Below, piece by piece: positions 25,845 through 34,434 of a stretch of DNA of 64,000 nt; position 1 is the first letter of the stretch; each line of letters opens with the position of its first letter. The notes beneath the pieces are model-generated. The model was not told the origin of the DNA, did not search any database, and saw only the letters and a program-made list of their open reading frames with translations. Both the position numbers and the translations under genes were made by a program. Source of the DNA: JAJZJT01 sp964610905 (GTDB taxonomy: Bacteria; Actinomycetota; Acidimicrobiia; Acidimicrobiales; RAAP-2). The DNA lies in contig CAZSYT010000004.1 in NCBI GenBank assembly GCA_964610905.1, forward strand, positions 6,451 to 70,450, written 5' to 3'.

Positions 25845-27998
25845 ATGGCTCGGCGCACGCATCGGCGCACGCATCGGCGCACGGTCGGGCGCACCGTCGG
25901 GCGCACCGTGACGCAGGCAGCCACTCTCGTCGTCGGAGGCACGCTCTCGCTCGTCGTCATGCTCGTCGTCTCGCTCGTCGTCATGCCGAGCACGGTCGCC
26001 GCCGCGGCCACCCCCGCGACCACGACCCTCCACGTCGACGAGGTGCTCGCCTGGGGCGAGAACGTCACCGACGAGCTCGGACCGTCCACGGCGGGCCTGC
26101 CCCCCTGCACGTGGCTCGTCGTCACGACGGTGTGCGCGGCGGCACCCGTCCCGGTCGCGCTCCCCGCTGGCGTGACGCCCGTGTCGGTCGCCGGCGGGAC
26201 CTTCGGAGGCTTCGCCGTCGGCTCGGACGGGAACCTCTACGCCTGGGGCGACAACCGTGCTGGCACGCTGGGCGACGGCGACACCACCGGCCCGGTCACT
26301 TGCCCCGACTTCTTCGGGGGCCCGTGCAGCCCCACGCCCGTCCAGGTCTCCCTGCCCGCCGGGGTGACGGCGCGCGCCGTCGCAGGCGGGCTCGAGGTGG
26401 CCTTCGCCGTCGGGTCCGACGGGAACCTCTACGGTTGGGGCCTCGCCTCGCTGCTCCCCGGCGCCTCGGGGCCCACGTCGGAGTGCTTCGCCGGGGCCTG
26501 CCACCCGACGCCCGTTCGCCTCGCCTTCCCGACAGGCGTCACACCGGTCTCGGTCGCCGCAGGCTCCTCGTCCGCCTACGCGCTGGGCTCGAACGGGGAG
26601 GTCTACGGGCTCAGCGGCTCGGCCACGCCCGCCGTCGTGGCCCTTCCCGGCGGTGTCACGGCGGCCTCCCTCGCGGTGAGCGCCGGCGGCGGGGACGCCT
26701 ACGTCGTCGGCTCGAACGGCACGCTCTACGGCTGGGGAGGCAACGGTCACGGCCAGCTGGGCTCCGGACCGGCCTCGACCGCTTCGCCCGTCGTCGTGCC
26801 GCTCCCCTCCGGCACGACGGTGATCGCGGCGGCGGCGGCGAACCACACGACGTTCGCGCTGACCTCGACCGGTGCCGTCTACGCCCTCGGCTCGAACGCC
26901 GAGGGCGAGCTCGGTGACGCCAGCACGGGTGGCCCCGCCACCTGCTCCGTCACCTTCGGCGGCTCGGCCCCGTGCAGCCCGACGGCCGTCCGGGTCGCGT
27001 TGCCCGCCGGCGTGGCGGCGACCGCGATCGCGGCCTCGGGCTACGACGGCTACGCCATCGGTGCCAACGGCACCCTCTACGCCTGGGGCACGGACGCCTT
27101 CGACGGGCTCGGGGACGGCTCCTCGACCGCCCCGGTGACGTGCGCCGTCTTCGGGCCCTGCGCCACCACGCCCGTCGCGATGGCACTGCCGGCGGGCAGC
27201 CACCCGGTGGCGGTCGCCGGCCGGCAGCTCGCCCCCGCCGGCGGGTACGTGCTCGCCTCCGTGCCGGCCGAGGCCCCGCGGCTGTCGTCGACGTGCTCGA
27301 CCCGCGCCGAGGTCGGGACCGCGTACGCCTGCACCGTGAGCGCCACGGGAACGCCGGTGGCGGCACTGACGGCGTCGAGGCTCCCCGCCGGCCTCACCTT
27401 CACCGACGAGCGCGACGGCACGGCCGTCCTCGCGGGGACGCCGACCGCCTCGGGCAGGGACACCGTCACCGTCACGGCCGTGAACGGGTTCGGCGCGCCG
27501 GCGCACGAGCGCTTCACGCTGACCGTCGACGGGCCGCCGGCCTTCACGTCGGCCTGCGCCTCCGAGGCGGTGGCGGGGCGGCTCTACCTGTGCGCCGTCA
27601 CCACGTCGGGCCTCCCGGCCGCGTCGCTCACGGCGGCAGGGCTCCCGCCCGGAGTGACGTTCGTCGACGTCGGTAGAGGCAACGGCTTCGTCTTCGGGTG
27701 GCCGGCCACCACCGGCCAGAGCTCGGTCACCCTCACGGCCACCAACCCGGTCGGCTCGGTGCACCAGACGTTCGCGCTCACCGTCGCCGCGGCCCGGACC
27801 GTGGGCCACCGCCGCTGTCGCTCCGGCGATGCGGGGACATGCCGACGCGGCACCGTCCACCGGCGTCCCGGTGCGGACCGATCGGCGACGCACGACGGAC
27901 GCCGGGGCGGCGTGGGCGACCGGAAGCACTCGTCGGCGTCGGCCTCACCGATCGACGGGAAGGCCCCGGGGCCGGGACCGGGGGTTCCGGGCCGGTGA
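25845..27998 (+). CDS. Secreted RCC1-repeat propeller protein with two Ig-like domains
   Basis: 717 residues from ATG 25845. A basic repeat-rich N-terminus (RTHRRTHRRTVGRTVG) precedes a long hydrophobic signal/anchor (about 24-50). Seven RCC1-like blocks follow (LYAWGDNRAGTLGDG, LYGWGGNGHGQLGSG, LYAWGTDAFDGLGDG and weaker ones) between about 65 and 465, enough for a seven-bladed propeller. Paired Cys in loops (TCPDFFGGPCSP, TCSVTFGGSAPCSP) may form disulfides. Two putative Ig domains (about 480-645) come next. The last 65 residues are Arg/Gly/Pro-rich and unlike the rest; a frameshift near 27800 could have replaced the original end. Function unknown, probably extracellular binding. Confidence 0.75.
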   Translation: MARRTHRRTHRRTVGRTVGRTVTQAATLVVGGTLSLVVMLVVSLVVMPSTVAAAATPATTTLHVDEVLAWGENVTDELGPSTAGLPPCTWLVVTTVCAAAPVPVALPAGVTPVSVAGGTFGGFAVGSDGNLYAWGDNRAGTLGDGDTTGPVTCPDFFGGPCSPTPVQVSLPAGVTARAVAGGLEVAFAVGSDGNLYGWGLASLLPGASGPTSECFAGACHPTPVRLAFPTGVTPVSVAAGSSSAYALGSNGEVYGLSGSATPAVVALPGGVTAASLAVSAGGGDAYVVGSNGTLYGWGGNGHGQLGSGPASTASPVVVPLPSGTTVIAAAAANHTTFALTSTGAVYALGSNAEGELGDASTGGPATCSVTFGGSAPCSPTAVRVALPAGVAATAIAASGYDGYAIGANGTLYAWGTDAFDGLGDGSSTAPVTCAVFGPCATTPVAMALPAGSHPVAVAGRQLAPAGGYVLASVPAEAPRLSSTCSTRAEVGTAYACTVSATGTPVAALTASRLPAGLTFTDERDGTAVLAGTPTASGRDTVTVTAVNGFGAPAHERFTLTVDGPPAFTSACASEAVAGRLYLCAVTTSGLPAASLTAAGLPPGVTFVDVGRGNGFVFGWPATTGQSSVTLTATNPVGSVHQTFALTVAAARTVGHRRCRSGDAGTCRRGTVHRRPGADRSATHDGRRGGVGDRKHSSASASPIDGKAPGPGPGVPGR
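25851..25910. repeat. 12-bp repeats in the signal region
   Basis: CGGCGCACGCAT occurs twice in tandem, followed by two related GTCGGGCGCACC-type units. They encode Arg-Thr-His-Arg and Arg-Thr-Val-Gly repeats just before the signal sequence. Confidence 0.75.
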
Positions 27999-28006
27999 GC
28001 ACGTGA

Positions 28007-28038
28007 TTGCTTGCTGGCAAGCAACTATCTGCTAGGCT
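28007..28038 (+). promoter_or_regulatory. Perfect palindromic operator and promoter of the MarR operon
   Basis: TTGCTTGC-TG-GCAAGCAA (28007-28024) is a perfect 8+8 palindrome of the type bound by MarR dimers. TTGCTG inside it (28011-28016) and TAGGCT (28033-28038) form a -35/-10 pair with a 16-bp spacer, so a bound regulator would block RNA polymerase. The MarR start codon is 9 nt after the -10 box. Confidence 0.75.
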
Positions 28039-28046
28039 GCGCGGCC

Positions 28047-28592
28047 GTGGGCGAACGGGCAACGGCAGGTCGATCCGGGGCGAGGACCGCGCCGTCGCGG
28101 GGCGAGACCGGCCACGGGGCCGGCACGGGCGCTCCGCCTGTCGGTCCGCGTCCGACCTTCACCGAGGACCGCCTGGCCCGGCTGCGCCGGGCCGTCGGCC
28201 GGGCTGCCCGTGGCCTGCGCCACACCGCGGGCGGCGCCGAGCTCACGCCCACGCAGGTCGAGGTGCTGGCGACGGTCGCCCGCACGGGCCCCGTGCGCCT
28301 GTCGGAGCTGGCCGCCACCGAGCAGCTCCACCCGACGATGCTGTCGCGGATCGCCGGCAAGCTCGAGGCTGCCGGCCTCGTGGCGCGCCTCCCCGACCCC
28401 GCCGACGGGCGGGCCGCCGCCCTGGCCGTCACAACGGCGGGAGCCGCCCGGGCGGCCCAGGTCCGCCACGAGCGCACCGAGGTCCTCCGCGCCGCCGTCG
28501 GGCGGCTCGACCCGGTGACCCGCCACGCCCTGGCGGAGGCCGTCCCGGCGCTCGAAGCGCTCGCCGACGCCCTCCAGCAGGGGCGGGCGTGA
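28047..28592 (+). CDS. MarR family transcriptional regulator
   Basis: 181 residues from GTG 28047 (nearly leaderless). The first 40 residues are low complexity. The winged helix follows: TPTQVEVLATVARTGPVRLSELA, then the recognition helix LHPTMLSRIAGKLEAAGLV and the wing LPDPADGRAAALAVT. MarR proteins repress until a phenolic or lipophilic ligand binds. The palindrome over its own promoter and the overlapping exporter gene (GTGA) indicate autorepression and control of two efflux pumps. Confidence 0.88.
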   Translation: MGERATAGRSGARTAPSRGETGHGAGTGAPPVGPRPTFTEDRLARLRRAVGRAARGLRHTAGGAELTPTQVEVLATVARTGPVRLSELAATEQLHPTMLSRIAGKLEAAGLVARLPDPADGRAAALAVTTAGAARAAQVRHERTEVLRAAVGRLDPVTRHALAEAVPALEALADALQQGRA

Positions 28593-29851
28593 GCCTGCGG
28601 GCGACCGGGCGACGGACGTTCTCGTCGCTGTCGGTCCCCAACTACCGCAAGTACTTCACCGGCCAGGCGATCTCGCTGGTGGGAACGTGGATGCAGACGA
28701 CCGCCCAGTCGTGGCTGGTGCTCACGGTGACGCACTCGGCGACCGACCTCGGGCTCGTGGTCGCCTTGCAGACCCTGCCCGTGCTCCTCCTCGGTCCCTA
28801 CGGTGGCGTCGTCGCAGACCGGGTCGACAAGCGCCGCCTGATGGTCGTCCTCCAGTCGGCCATGGGGGTCCAGGCCCTCGTGCTCGGCGTGCTCGTGCTC
28901 GCCGGGGTGGTCACCTTCGTCGACATCTGCGTCCTCGCCGTCGTCCTCGGGCTCAACAACTGCTTCGAGAACCCGGCCCGCCAGGCCTTCGTGCTCGAGA
29001 TGGTGGGAGCGGGCGACCTGCGCAACGCCGTCAGCCTGAACTCGACCCTGGTCAACGCCGCCCGGGCCGTGGGACCGGCGATCGCCGGCCTGTTCATCGC
29101 CACGGTGGGGACGGGGTGGTGCTTCGTGGCAAACGCGGTGAGCTTCGTCGCCGTGGTGGTGTCGCTCGTGACGATGGACGTGCGCGCCCTCGAGCCGAGC
29201 CCGCCGACGGAGCGCCGGAGGGGTCAGCTGCGCGAGGGGCTGCGCTACGTGGCCCGCACCCCCGAGCTCGGCATCCCGCTCCTCATGATGGGCCTCGTCG
29301 GCATGCTCGCCTACGAGTTCCAGGTCACCCTCCCGGTCGCCGCCCAGCGCGTCTTCCACGGCGGATCGGAGTCCTACGGGCTCATGACGGCGGCCATGGG
29401 GATCGGCGCCGCTGCCGGCGGCCTGGTGAGCGCCGCCCGCGGCCGGACCGGCATCCGGCCCCTCGTCGTGACGGCCGTCCTCTTCGGGGTGGTCATCCTC
29501 GCCACCGCCCTCTCCCCCGACGCCGCCGTCGCGTACGGTGCCCTCGTGCTGGTGGGCTTCGCCAGCGTGACCTTCCTCGCCATGGGCAACTCGACGCTGC
29601 AGTTGGCCGCCGAGCCCCAGCTCCGGGGCCGGGTGATGGCGCTGTGGTCGGTGGCGTTCCTCGGCTCCACGCCGATCGGCGGTCCGCTGATCGGTTGGGT
29701 CAGCGCCCGTGCCGGAGCGCGTGTCGGCCTCGGCGTCGGCGCGGCCTCGTGCCTCGCCGCCGCCGCCCTCGGCCTGTTCGCGCTGCGGTCGCGCCGGGCG
29801 CGTGGCTCGGCTCCCCCGCTCCCCCGCGTCATCGACCCCCGACCCCTGTGA
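28589..29851 (+). CDS. MFS exporter, EntS/MFS_3 type
   Basis: 420 residues, about 12 membrane helices. Features of the MFS_3 group: FTGQAISLVGTWMQTTAQSWLV at the first helix, GVVADRVDKRRL (motif A), NPARQAFVLEMVG, and a second half with LRGRVMALWSVAFLGSTPIGG. Members export siderophores, macrolides and other lipophilic compounds by proton antiport. Translation is coupled to the MarR gene, so the substrate is likely related to the MarR ligand. Confidence 0.88.
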   Translation: MSLRATGRRTFSSLSVPNYRKYFTGQAISLVGTWMQTTAQSWLVLTVTHSATDLGLVVALQTLPVLLLGPYGGVVADRVDKRRLMVVLQSAMGVQALVLGVLVLAGVVTFVDICVLAVVLGLNNCFENPARQAFVLEMVGAGDLRNAVSLNSTLVNAARAVGPAIAGLFIATVGTGWCFVANAVSFVAVVVSLVTMDVRALEPSPPTERRRGQLREGLRYVARTPELGIPLLMMGLVGMLAYEFQVTLPVAAQRVFHGGSESYGLMTAAMGIGAAAGGLVSAARGRTGIRPLVVTAVLFGVVILATALSPDAAVAYGALVLVGFASVTFLAMGNSTLQLAAEPQLRGRVMALWSVAFLGSTPIGGPLIGWVSARAGARVGLGVGAASCLAAAALGLFALRSRRARGSAPPLPRVIDPRPL

Positions 29852-29894
29852 GCCCGAGCCCGAGCCCGCGAGACCCCGGCCACCGGGTCCCCGA

Positions 29895-31439
29895 GTGACC
29901 ACCCCGACGACCGCGCCCGGGCCGCGTCCCGAGCCCCGCTCGGGAGCGCAGACGTCGCACCTCCCGCCGACCGGTGGCCCGGGAGCCGGGCCGACGGCCG
30001 TCTTCGCCACGGGTCTCGACCGCAGGCGCCGGGTCACGATCCTGCTCGTGTGCTGCCTGAGCCTGTTGATCGTGGGCATGGACAACACGATCGTCAACGT
30101 CGCCCTCCCCTCGATCGGCCACGACTTCCACGCCTCGGTGTCGGGGCTCCAGTGGACCGTGGACGCCTACGTCCTCGTGCTCGCCAGCCTCCTCATGCTG
30201 TCGGGCTCGACCGCCGACCGGCTCGGGCGCCGCCGGACCTTCCAGGTCGGCCTCCTGCTCTTCACCACCGGCTCGCTGCTGTGCAGCCTCGCACCGAGCC
30301 TGCCGTTCCTCGTCGCCTTCCGGATGCTCCAGGCCGTCGGCGGCTCCATGCTCAACCCCGTGGCCCTGTCGATCATCCGCAACACGTTCGAGGACCCCCG
30401 GGAGCGGGCCCAGGCCATCGGCGTGTGGGGAGCCATGATGGGCATCTCGATCGCGCTCGGCCCGGTCGTCGGGGGGGCGCTGACCGATTCGATCGGCTGG
30501 CGGTCGATCTTCTGGGTGAACATCCCGATCGGGCTCGCCGCCGTCGTGCTGACCGCCCGCTACGTCCCCGAGTCGAGGGCACCCGACCCCCGGCGTCCCG
30601 ACCTCGTCGGCCAGGTGCTCGTCGTCGTGGTGCTCGCCTCGTTGACGTACGCCATCATCGAGGGGCCGAACGCCGGTTGGGGCTCGCCCACCATCGCCGG
30701 CCTGCTGGCCGTCTCGGTCGTCGCCACCGCCGCCCTCGTGCGCGTCGAGCGACGACGGTCCGAACCGCTGCTCGACGTGCGGTTCTTCCGGAGCGTCCCC
30801 TTCACGGGGGCGACGCTCGTCGCGGTGGTCGCCTTCGCCGCCTTCGGCGGCTTCCTGTTCCTCAACACGCTCTACCTGCAGGAGGCACGGGGCATGTCGG
30901 CCCTCGCCGCCGGCCTCGCCACCCTCCCGCTCGCCGGCACGACGGCGGTGGTGGCGCCGGTGTCGGGCTGGATGGTGGGACGGTTCGGTCCCCGACCGTC
31001 GCTCGTGCTCGCCGGTGGCCTGCTGGTGGTCGCCGACCTCATGCTGACCGGCCTCGACCGGACCACCCCCCTCGGCTGGCTCATCGCCAGCTACGTCCTC
31101 TTCGGCCTCGGCTTCGGGATGGTCAACCCGCCCATCACCAACACGGCCGTCTCGGGAATGCCCCCCGCCCAGGCCGGTGTGGCCTCGGCCGTCGCCTCGA
31201 CCAGCCGCCAGGTCGGCCAGTCCCTCGGGGTGGCCGTCGTCGGCGCCGCGGTGGCGTCCGACCTGCACGGCCCGCTGAGCACGGCGCTGGCTGCCGCCAG
31301 CCACCCCGGCTGGTGGATCATCGTGGTCGCCAGCGCGCTGGTGCTCGTCCTCGCCGCGGCCTCGACGACGTCGTGGGCGCGGCGGAGCGCCCTCCTCGCC
31401 GCCGAGCACCTCGGTGCCGACCCGCTGACGGGCGGGTAG
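29895..31439 (+). CDS. DHA2 family MFS drug exporter (EmrB/QacA type)
   Basis: 514 residues with 14 predicted helices. Signatures: GMDNTIVNVALPSI (DHA2 motif D1), DRLGRRRTF (motif A), WGAMMGISIALGPVVGGAL (motif C, antiporter), and a second half with NPPITNTAVSGMP and ASTSRQVGQSLGVAV. The first 45 residues are Pro/Gly-rich and cytoplasmic. It lies 43 bp after the EntS-type exporter and is presumably the third gene of the MarR-controlled operon. A hairpin overlaps its stop. Confidence 0.88.
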   Translation: MTTPTTAPGPRPEPRSGAQTSHLPPTGGPGAGPTAVFATGLDRRRRVTILLVCCLSLLIVGMDNTIVNVALPSIGHDFHASVSGLQWTVDAYVLVLASLLMLSGSTADRLGRRRTFQVGLLLFTTGSLLCSLAPSLPFLVAFRMLQAVGGSMLNPVALSIIRNTFEDPRERAQAIGVWGAMMGISIALGPVVGGALTDSIGWRSIFWVNIPIGLAAVVLTARYVPESRAPDPRRPDLVGQVLVVVVLASLTYAIIEGPNAGWGSPTIAGLLAVSVVATAALVRVERRRSEPLLDVRFFRSVPFTGATLVAVVAFAAFGGFLFLNTLYLQEARGMSALAAGLATLPLAGTTAVVAPVSGWMVGRFGPRPSLVLAGGLLVVADLMLTGLDRTTPLGWLIASYVLFGLGFGMVNPPITNTAVSGMPPAQAGVASAVASTSRQVGQSLGVAVVGAAVASDLHGPLSTALAAASHPGWWIIVVASALVLVLAAASTTSWARRSALLAAEHLGADPLTGG

Positions 31440-31454
31440 GGGGCGTCCCGCCCG
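31429..31454. terminator. Hairpin at the end of the exporter operon
   Basis: CGGGCGGG (31429-31436) pairs perfectly with CCCGCCCG (31447-31454) across a 10-nt loop, spanning the stop of the exporter and facing the convergent mutase gene. Confidence 0.5.
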
Positions 31455-31476
31455 CGCCGGTCAGCCAGTCAGCCGG

Positions 31477-33072
31477 TCAGCCGCCGGGGTGGTACTCGCC
31501 GAAGACCCCCCGCAGCACGTCGGAGACCTCGCCCAGGGTGGCCATCCGCCCGAGCGCCAGCTTCATGGGCACGAGGAGGTTCTGGGTGCCTCGGGCCGCC
31601 GCCTCGACGTCGGCCAGCGCGGCGTCGACGGCGGCCTGGTCACGATCGGCGCGCACCTCCCGCACTCGGCGGACCTGGGCCTCCTGCAGCTCGACGTCGA
31701 CGGGGAAGACCTCGGTGCCGTCGCTCGACTCGTCGCGGAAGCGGTTGACCCCGACGACGACCTTGTCGCCGGCGTCGACGGCCTTGGCGTAGGCGTAGGC
31801 GGCCTGTTCGATCTCCTGCTGCATGAACTGGGCCTCGATGGCGCTGACCGCACCGCCCATGGCGTCGATGCGCTCGAGGTAGGACCACGCCGCCGCCTCG
31901 ACCTCGTCGGTCAGGGACTCGACGAAGTAGGAGCCGGCCAGCGGGTCGACCGTGTCGGCCACGCCGGACTCGTAACCGACGACCTGCTGGGTGCGCAGGG
32001 CGATCTTGGCGGCGCGCTCGGTGGGGAGCCCGAGTGCCTCGTCGAAGCCGTTGGTGTGCAGGCTCTGGGTCCCGCCGAGGGCGGCGGCGAGGGCCTGGAC
32101 GGTGACGCGCGCGATGTTGTTCTCGGGCTGCTGGGCGGTCAGGGTCGAGCCGCCGGTCTGCGTGTGGAACCGGAGCAGCTTGGAACGCTCGTCTGTCGCC
32201 CCGAAGCGCTCGGTCATGATGCGGGCCCACATCCGGCGTGCCGCCCGGAACTTGGCGACCTCCTCGAAGAGGTGGTTGTGGGCGTTCCAGAAGAAGCTGA
32301 GCCGGGGTGCGAAGGCGTCCACGTCGAGGCCGGCGGCGAGGGCCGCGTCGACGTAGGCGATGCCGTTGGCGATGGTGAAGGCGATCTCCTGCACCGCCGT
32401 CGAGCCGGCCTCGCGGATGTGGTACCCCGAGATCGAGATGGTGTTCCACGACGGCAGGTGCTCGGCGCAGTAGGCGAAGGTGTCGGTGACGAGCCGCATC
32501 GACGGGCGCGGTGGGTAGACGTAGGTGCCCCGGGCCACGTACTCCTTCAGGATGTCGTTCTGGATGGTGCCGCCCAGGGCGGCCGGCGCCACCCCGTTCT
32601 CCTCGGCGACCAGCTGGTAGAGGAGCAGGAGGACCGCGGCGGTGGCGTTGATCGTCATCGACGTCGTCACCCGGTCGAGGGGCAGGTCGGCCAGCAGTAG
32701 GCGCATGTCGGCGAGCGAGTCGATCGCCACCCCGACCTTTCCGACCTCGCCCTCCGAGCGGGGGTGGTCGGAGTCGTAGCCCATCTGCGTGGGCAGGTCG
32801 AAGGCGCACGACAGGCCGGTCTGGCCGGCATCGAGGAGGAACTTGAACCGCTGGTTGGTCGCCTCCGCCGTGCCGAAGCCGGCGTACTGCCGCATCGTCC
32901 ACAGTCGGCCGCGGTACATGTCGGGGCGGACGCCCCGCGTGTAGGGGTACTGGCCCGGGGCGCCGAGCTTGACTGCGGGGTCGAAGCCCTCGAGGTCGTC
33001 GGGGCCGTAGACTGTCTTGATGTCGATCCCGGAGTCGGTGGACCGACCGGGCGGCGTCTGCGCTTCTGGCAT
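31477..33072 (-). CDS. Acyl-CoA mutase large (substrate-binding) subunit
   Basis: 531 residues, the TIM-barrel part of B12-dependent mutases: YPYTRGVRPDMYRGRLWTMR, QYAGFGTAEATNQRFKFLL, FDLPTQMGYDSDHP, SISGYHIREAGS, FFWNAHNHLFEE and RTQQVVGYESGV. The C-terminal cobalamin-binding domain (DxHxxG) is absent, so a separate small subunit is needed; none is encoded here. The FDLPTQMGYDSDHP form is seen in isobutyryl-CoA-type and other stand-alone large subunits, whereas classic methylmalonyl-CoA mutase has FDLATHRGYDSD. Substrate remains open. A TAACCT box lies 6 nt before the ATG (33079-33084), so the mRNA is probably leaderless. Confidence 0.9.
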   Translation of the reverse strand: MPEAQTPPGRSTDSGIDIKTVYGPDDLEGFDPAVKLGAPGQYPYTRGVRPDMYRGRLWTMRQYAGFGTAEATNQRFKFLLDAGQTGLSCAFDLPTQMGYDSDHPRSEGEVGKVGVAIDSLADMRLLLADLPLDRVTTSMTINATAAVLLLLYQLVAEENGVAPAALGGTIQNDILKEYVARGTYVYPPRPSMRLVTDTFAYCAEHLPSWNTISISGYHIREAGSTAVQEIAFTIANGIAYVDAALAAGLDVDAFAPRLSFFWNAHNHLFEEVAKFRAARRMWARIMTERFGATDERSKLLRFHTQTGGSTLTAQQPENNIARVTVQALAAALGGTQSLHTNGFDEALGLPTERAAKIALRTQQVVGYESGVADTVDPLAGSYFVESLTDEVEAAAWSYLERIDAMGGAVSAIEAQFMQQEIEQAAYAYAKAVDAGDKVVVGVNRFRDESSDGTEVFPVDVELQEAQVRRVREVRADRDQAAVDAALADVEAAARGTQNLLVPMKLALGRMATLGEVSDVLRGVFGEYHPGG

Positions 33073-33187
33073 GCGACGAGGTTAGGCCGTCGGGCGGGCG
33101 GTCTCCGACGGCGCCGGCCTCGGGCGGCGTCTCGCCACCCTGGAGGAGGGAGCCGCTCCGGGCGTGTCGCTCGATCGCCGACGGTGC

Positions 33188-34360
33188 TCAGTCGAGGTCG
33201 AGGGTGGGGCGACCGAGGCCGGCGGCGCGCAGGTGGCGGAGCACGTCGCCGTAGGCCTGGTGGATGCTGAGCTCGGCGTAGTGGATCCGGCGGTCGTCGC
33301 AGAACGTCCGCACCAGCTCGCGGGCACGGCGGAGGTTCGCCCGCGGCATGGCTGGGAACAGGTGGTGCTCGATCTGCGCGTCGAGGCCGCCGAACACGAA
33401 GCTCGTGAACGCGCGCGGGGACAGGTTGCGCGACGTGAGCACCTGGCGACGGAGGAAGCCGAGCTCCTCGCCTCCGACGACGGTTGGCATCCCCACGTGG
33501 TTGGTGAGGAAGGTCGCCCCGAGGTAGAAGCCGAAGAGGCCCTGCGTCACGGCGACGAAGGCCGCGGCCCGCACGGCCGAGAGCACGAAGAAGGGCGCGG
33601 CGAAGAAGACGGCCCCGTGGACGGCGAGGAGCACCGCTTCGCCGATGGCAGCCCGGTCCCTGCGCTTCGCCACGGACACCACGCTCGCCACCTGCAGGTT
33701 GAGCGCCTCGAGGAACAAGAGCGGCACCACGAGGAACGCCTGGCCCCGGGCCAAGAAGCGGCCGAGGCGACCACGCGCCGCCGCCTGGGCCGAGGAGTAC
33801 ACGAGCGCACCCGGTGCCAGGTCGGGGTCCTTGCCCAGCCAGTTGGTGTACGCGTGGTGCCGGTTGTGCTTCGCCAGCCACCACGTGAAGCTCATCCCCA
33901 TCAGCAGGTCGGCGACGACGAGCCCGATGAGGTCGTTGCCGCGTCGCCGGGCGCAGATCTGGCGGTGCCCGGCATCGTGGCCGAGGAACCCGAGCTGCGC
34001 CAGGACGACGGCGAGACCGGCGGCGACGGTCAGGTTCCACCAGCGGTTGCCGACGAGGACGGCGACCACCACCAGGACGACCAGGGCGCCGACGACCGCA
34101 CCGATCTCGACGGCGTAGTAGCCGCGCCGGCGCTCCAACAGCCCGGAGCTCCGCACGATACCGGCGAGCTCGGCGTACTCACCTCGGGTGGGCTGCCCCG
34201 ACCCCGGCGGCGACGCTGAGGCTGCGGACCCTCCGGACGGTGGGCTCCGGTCCTCCGTGCCCGATCCGGCTTCGGCGGCGACCGACGCCGGCGGGCAGGC
34301 CGCGAGCGCGGAGCGCCCCGCCGCCTGCGTGCCGCCCGGTGCTCGCTCGTCAAGGGTCAC
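33188..34360 (-). CDS. Membrane acyl-lipid/acyl-CoA fatty acid desaturase
   Basis: 390 residues from GTG 34360. Three histidine boxes bind the di-iron centre: HDAGH, HNRHH and QIEHHLFP. The last, with Gln, is typical of front-end or DesA3/linoleoyl-CoA-type desaturases. Four to six hydrophobic segments surround them. The first 65 residues are Pro/Ser/Gly/Ala-rich and disordered. It introduces a double bond using O2 and electrons from a reductase not seen here. TATAGC (34373-34368) lies 7 nt upstream of the start, a leaderless arrangement. Confidence 0.88.
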   Translation of the reverse strand: MTLDERAPGGTQAAGRSALAACPPASVAAEAGSGTEDRSPPSGGSAASASPPGSGQPTRGEYAELAGIVRSSGLLERRRGYYAVEIGAVVGALVVLVVVAVLVGNRWWNLTVAAGLAVVLAQLGFLGHDAGHRQICARRRGNDLIGLVVADLLMGMSFTWWLAKHNRHHAYTNWLGKDPDLAPGALVYSSAQAAARGRLGRFLARGQAFLVVPLLFLEALNLQVASVVSVAKRRDRAAIGEAVLLAVHGAVFFAAPFFVLSAVRAAAFVAVTQGLFGFYLGATFLTNHVGMPTVVGGEELGFLRRQVLTSRNLSPRAFTSFVFGGLDAQIEHHLFPAMPRANLRRARELVRTFCDDRRIHYAELSIHQAYGDVLRHLRAAGLGRPTLDLD

Positions 34361-34434
34361 GCGGCAGGCTATACCGACCGCCACCGGGTCCGGACGGCGC
34401 CCCGGTCCGTCACCCACCCGAGGACGCCGTCAGC

